This document shows, one piece after another, positions 30,036 through 31,164 of a stretch of 31,164 nt of DNA. The notes under the pieces are model-generated. The model had not been told where the DNA came from, made no database searches, and saw only the letters and a list, made by a program, of their open reading frames with translations. The DNA lies in the IMG/VR virus record IMGVR_UViG_3300031509_000004, positions 1 through 31,164 of that record; one strand, 5' to 3'. The position numbers were made by a program, and so were the translations under genes. Position 1 is the first letter of the stretch; every line of letters begins with the position of its first letter. This DNA comes from a virus.

Positions 30036-31164
30036 GGCTCGTTCCACCCTTCGATCGGCCGAACCGCGCTCTGCCCCGGGTTGCCGCGCGCGCGCTGCCG
30101 CGTGCCGGGCTGAGCGTGTGTCGGCTCGGCGCCGTTCAGGTCAAGCACGAAGGCCTGATCGGGCGCCGCGCCCGGCCGCACGTCCAGCACCTCATGCCGC
30201 CCGAAGCGCAGCAGGTAGCGGCCGGGTCCGACCGCCTGCAGGGTGAAGCCGCCGCGCGCCAGCATCTCGGGCGTGATGGGCCGGCCGTCCGCCGCCCTGG
30301 CGCCGTCCAGCCGCTCCGGCGGCAGGGCGGCCAGCAGGTCCTGGAACTGCCGTTCGCCCATGCCCGGCGGCAGCGGCACGCGCTGCCCGCCATAGGTCGT
30401 GACCGGGATGATCCGCTCCAGCACCTCGGCGTATTCGCCGCGGCCGATCGGCGTGGTCAGCCGCCCTTCGGCCGCCCGGCGCGCCGCCACCGCCGCCAGC
30501 GTGGCTGCCTTCACATCCGCCAGCACATCCGGCCGGGCGGCGAGCGCGTCCCGCACATGCGCCTCCACCGCCGCGTCCACGTTGTTGCGCGTCGCGTCCG
30601 GCACGGCGTTGTCGCGCAGCACGAAGGCGCCGCGCAGGATCAGCCGCGCGGTGGCCTGGTCCTGCCCGCTCAGCGCCGCCGCCACGGCGATGGCGCGGCG
30701 CCGGTCGTCTCTCCGGTCGCCTTCGGGGCGCCACTCGGCCGCCAGGCGCTGCACCCCGGCCGGGCCGACCGCCTGGTTCAGCGTGACCAGCGCGGCCCAG
30801 GCGCCGTCCAGGTCCACGCTGTTGGCGATGCGCTGGAAGATCGCCTCGGCGAAGGGCTTGGGCAGGTCGCGCTGCTGCCCGGCCGGGATGCCCAGCACCT
30901 CCTGCTCGGCGCGCAGGCGTCGGACGAACTCCGGCAGCGCCGCCCAGTCTCCGCCGGACACCCGCTGGCCCAGCTCGCGCAGCGCCTCGCTGCCGGCCAT
31001 GGCATAGGCGGCGGCATCCTGCGCCACCGCCCGGTCGCGCGCGGCGAAGGCTTCCGACAGGGCGCGCACGCGCTCGGCATTGCGCGCCGCATCGGGCCCG
31101 GTCAGCGGCAGGGCGGCCAGCGCCGCCTCGCGCTGGTCGGGAGGCAGGCGCGCGGCCTCGGCGC
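30032..31164 (-). CDS. Internal virion (ejection) protein with lytic transglycosylase domain, C-terminal part
   Basis: This is the 3' third of the SLT-domain protein that starts at 2062. Base 31039 equals base 10, and the reading frame is preserved because 2053 + 1007 nt = 3060 nt. This part shows no second enzyme domain by eye: it is mainly Ala/Arg-rich predicted helix, ending in a short beta-like segment (FTLQAVGPGRYLLRFGRHEV) and a disordered tail. A GTG at 31069 opens an ORF inside the window, but that is an artefact of where the circle was cut. The stop at 30032 overlaps the ATG of the next gene (30035) as ATGA, so the two ejection proteins are translationally coupled. Confidence 0.88.
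   Translation of the reverse strand, partial: AEAARLPPDQREAALAALPLTGPDAARNAERVRALSEAFAARDRAVAQDAAAYAMAGSEALRELGQRVSGGDWAALPEFVRRLRAEQEVLGIPAGQQRDLPKPFAEAIFQRIANSVDLDGAWAALVTLNQAVGPAGVQRLAAEWRPEGDRRDDRRRAIAVAAALSGQDQATARLILRGAFVLRDNAVPDATRNNVDAAVEAHVRDALAARPDVLADVKAATLAAVAARRAAEGRLTTPIGRGEYAEVLERIIPVTTYGGQRVPLPPGMGERQFQDLLAALPPERLDGARAADGRPITPEMLARGGFTLQAVGPGRYLLRFGRHEVLDVRPGAAPDQAFVLDLNGAEPTHAQPGTRQRARGNPGQSAVRPIEGWNEP
31039..31164. repeat. 126-bp terminal direct repeat, right copy
   Basis: The sequence is identical to 10-135. Base 31038 (c) is the first that disagrees with the left end (base 9, a), so the right copy shows the true upstream sequence. Confidence 0.95.

Overview
This window is one complete genome of a very GC-rich, temperate, T7-like podovirus, opened at an arbitrary point. 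Bases 10-135 recur exactly as 31039-31164, and one long minus-strand gene runs off the left end and resumes in frame at the right end, so the molecule closes into a circle of about 31,029 bp. The strong G/C third-position bias, the protein types and the attachment site (the 3' half of a tRNA-Lys(CUU) gene) suggest an alphaproteobacterial host, perhaps Rhodospirillales/Acetobacteraceae. That host guess is inference.

Plus strand, 19197-22036, lysogeny side: a small XRE-type repressor gene, five small genes (one winged-helix-like, one AlpA/excisionase-like) and a tyrosine integrase. The attP core follows at 22113-22158. Three palindromic sites with 9-3-9 architecture bracket the repressor gene and look like its operators.

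Minus strand, from 19142 downward, lytic side: a Cro/YdaS-like HTH protein and two small unknown genes; a 346-bp gap packed with TGTTGC/GCAACA repeats and a 13-bp inverted repeat (candidate origin or control region); a 186-aa unknown, a 97-aa protein, a Toprim primase-like protein and a P-loop ATPase/helicase-like protein; then the large terminase, five small genes, the T7-type portal, scaffold and capsid protein. After these come head-decoration-like proteins, a glycine-rich protein, a holin, tail tubular proteins A and B, and a gp14-like internal protein. Next are a roughly 1019-aa lytic transglycosylase ejection protein (split by the window ends), a 1006-aa polyvalent protein with PBECR-type nuclease and DdrB-like ParB domains, an 820-aa ejection protein, and a tailspike with T7 anchor and pectate-lyase-like beta helix that ends 31 bp from attP.

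Most minus-strand genes overlap by 1-16 bases, usually as ATGA, so the lytic arm reads as one or a few long translationally coupled operons. I found no DNA polymerase, no phage RNA polymerase and no dedicated endolysin, so replication elongation and transcription probably use host enzymes. The least familiar parts are the enzyme-bearing ejection protein, the TGTTGC repeat region, the three-operator switch, the triple 22-bp repeat before the capsid gene, and a coiled-coil ORF antisense to a lytic gene.
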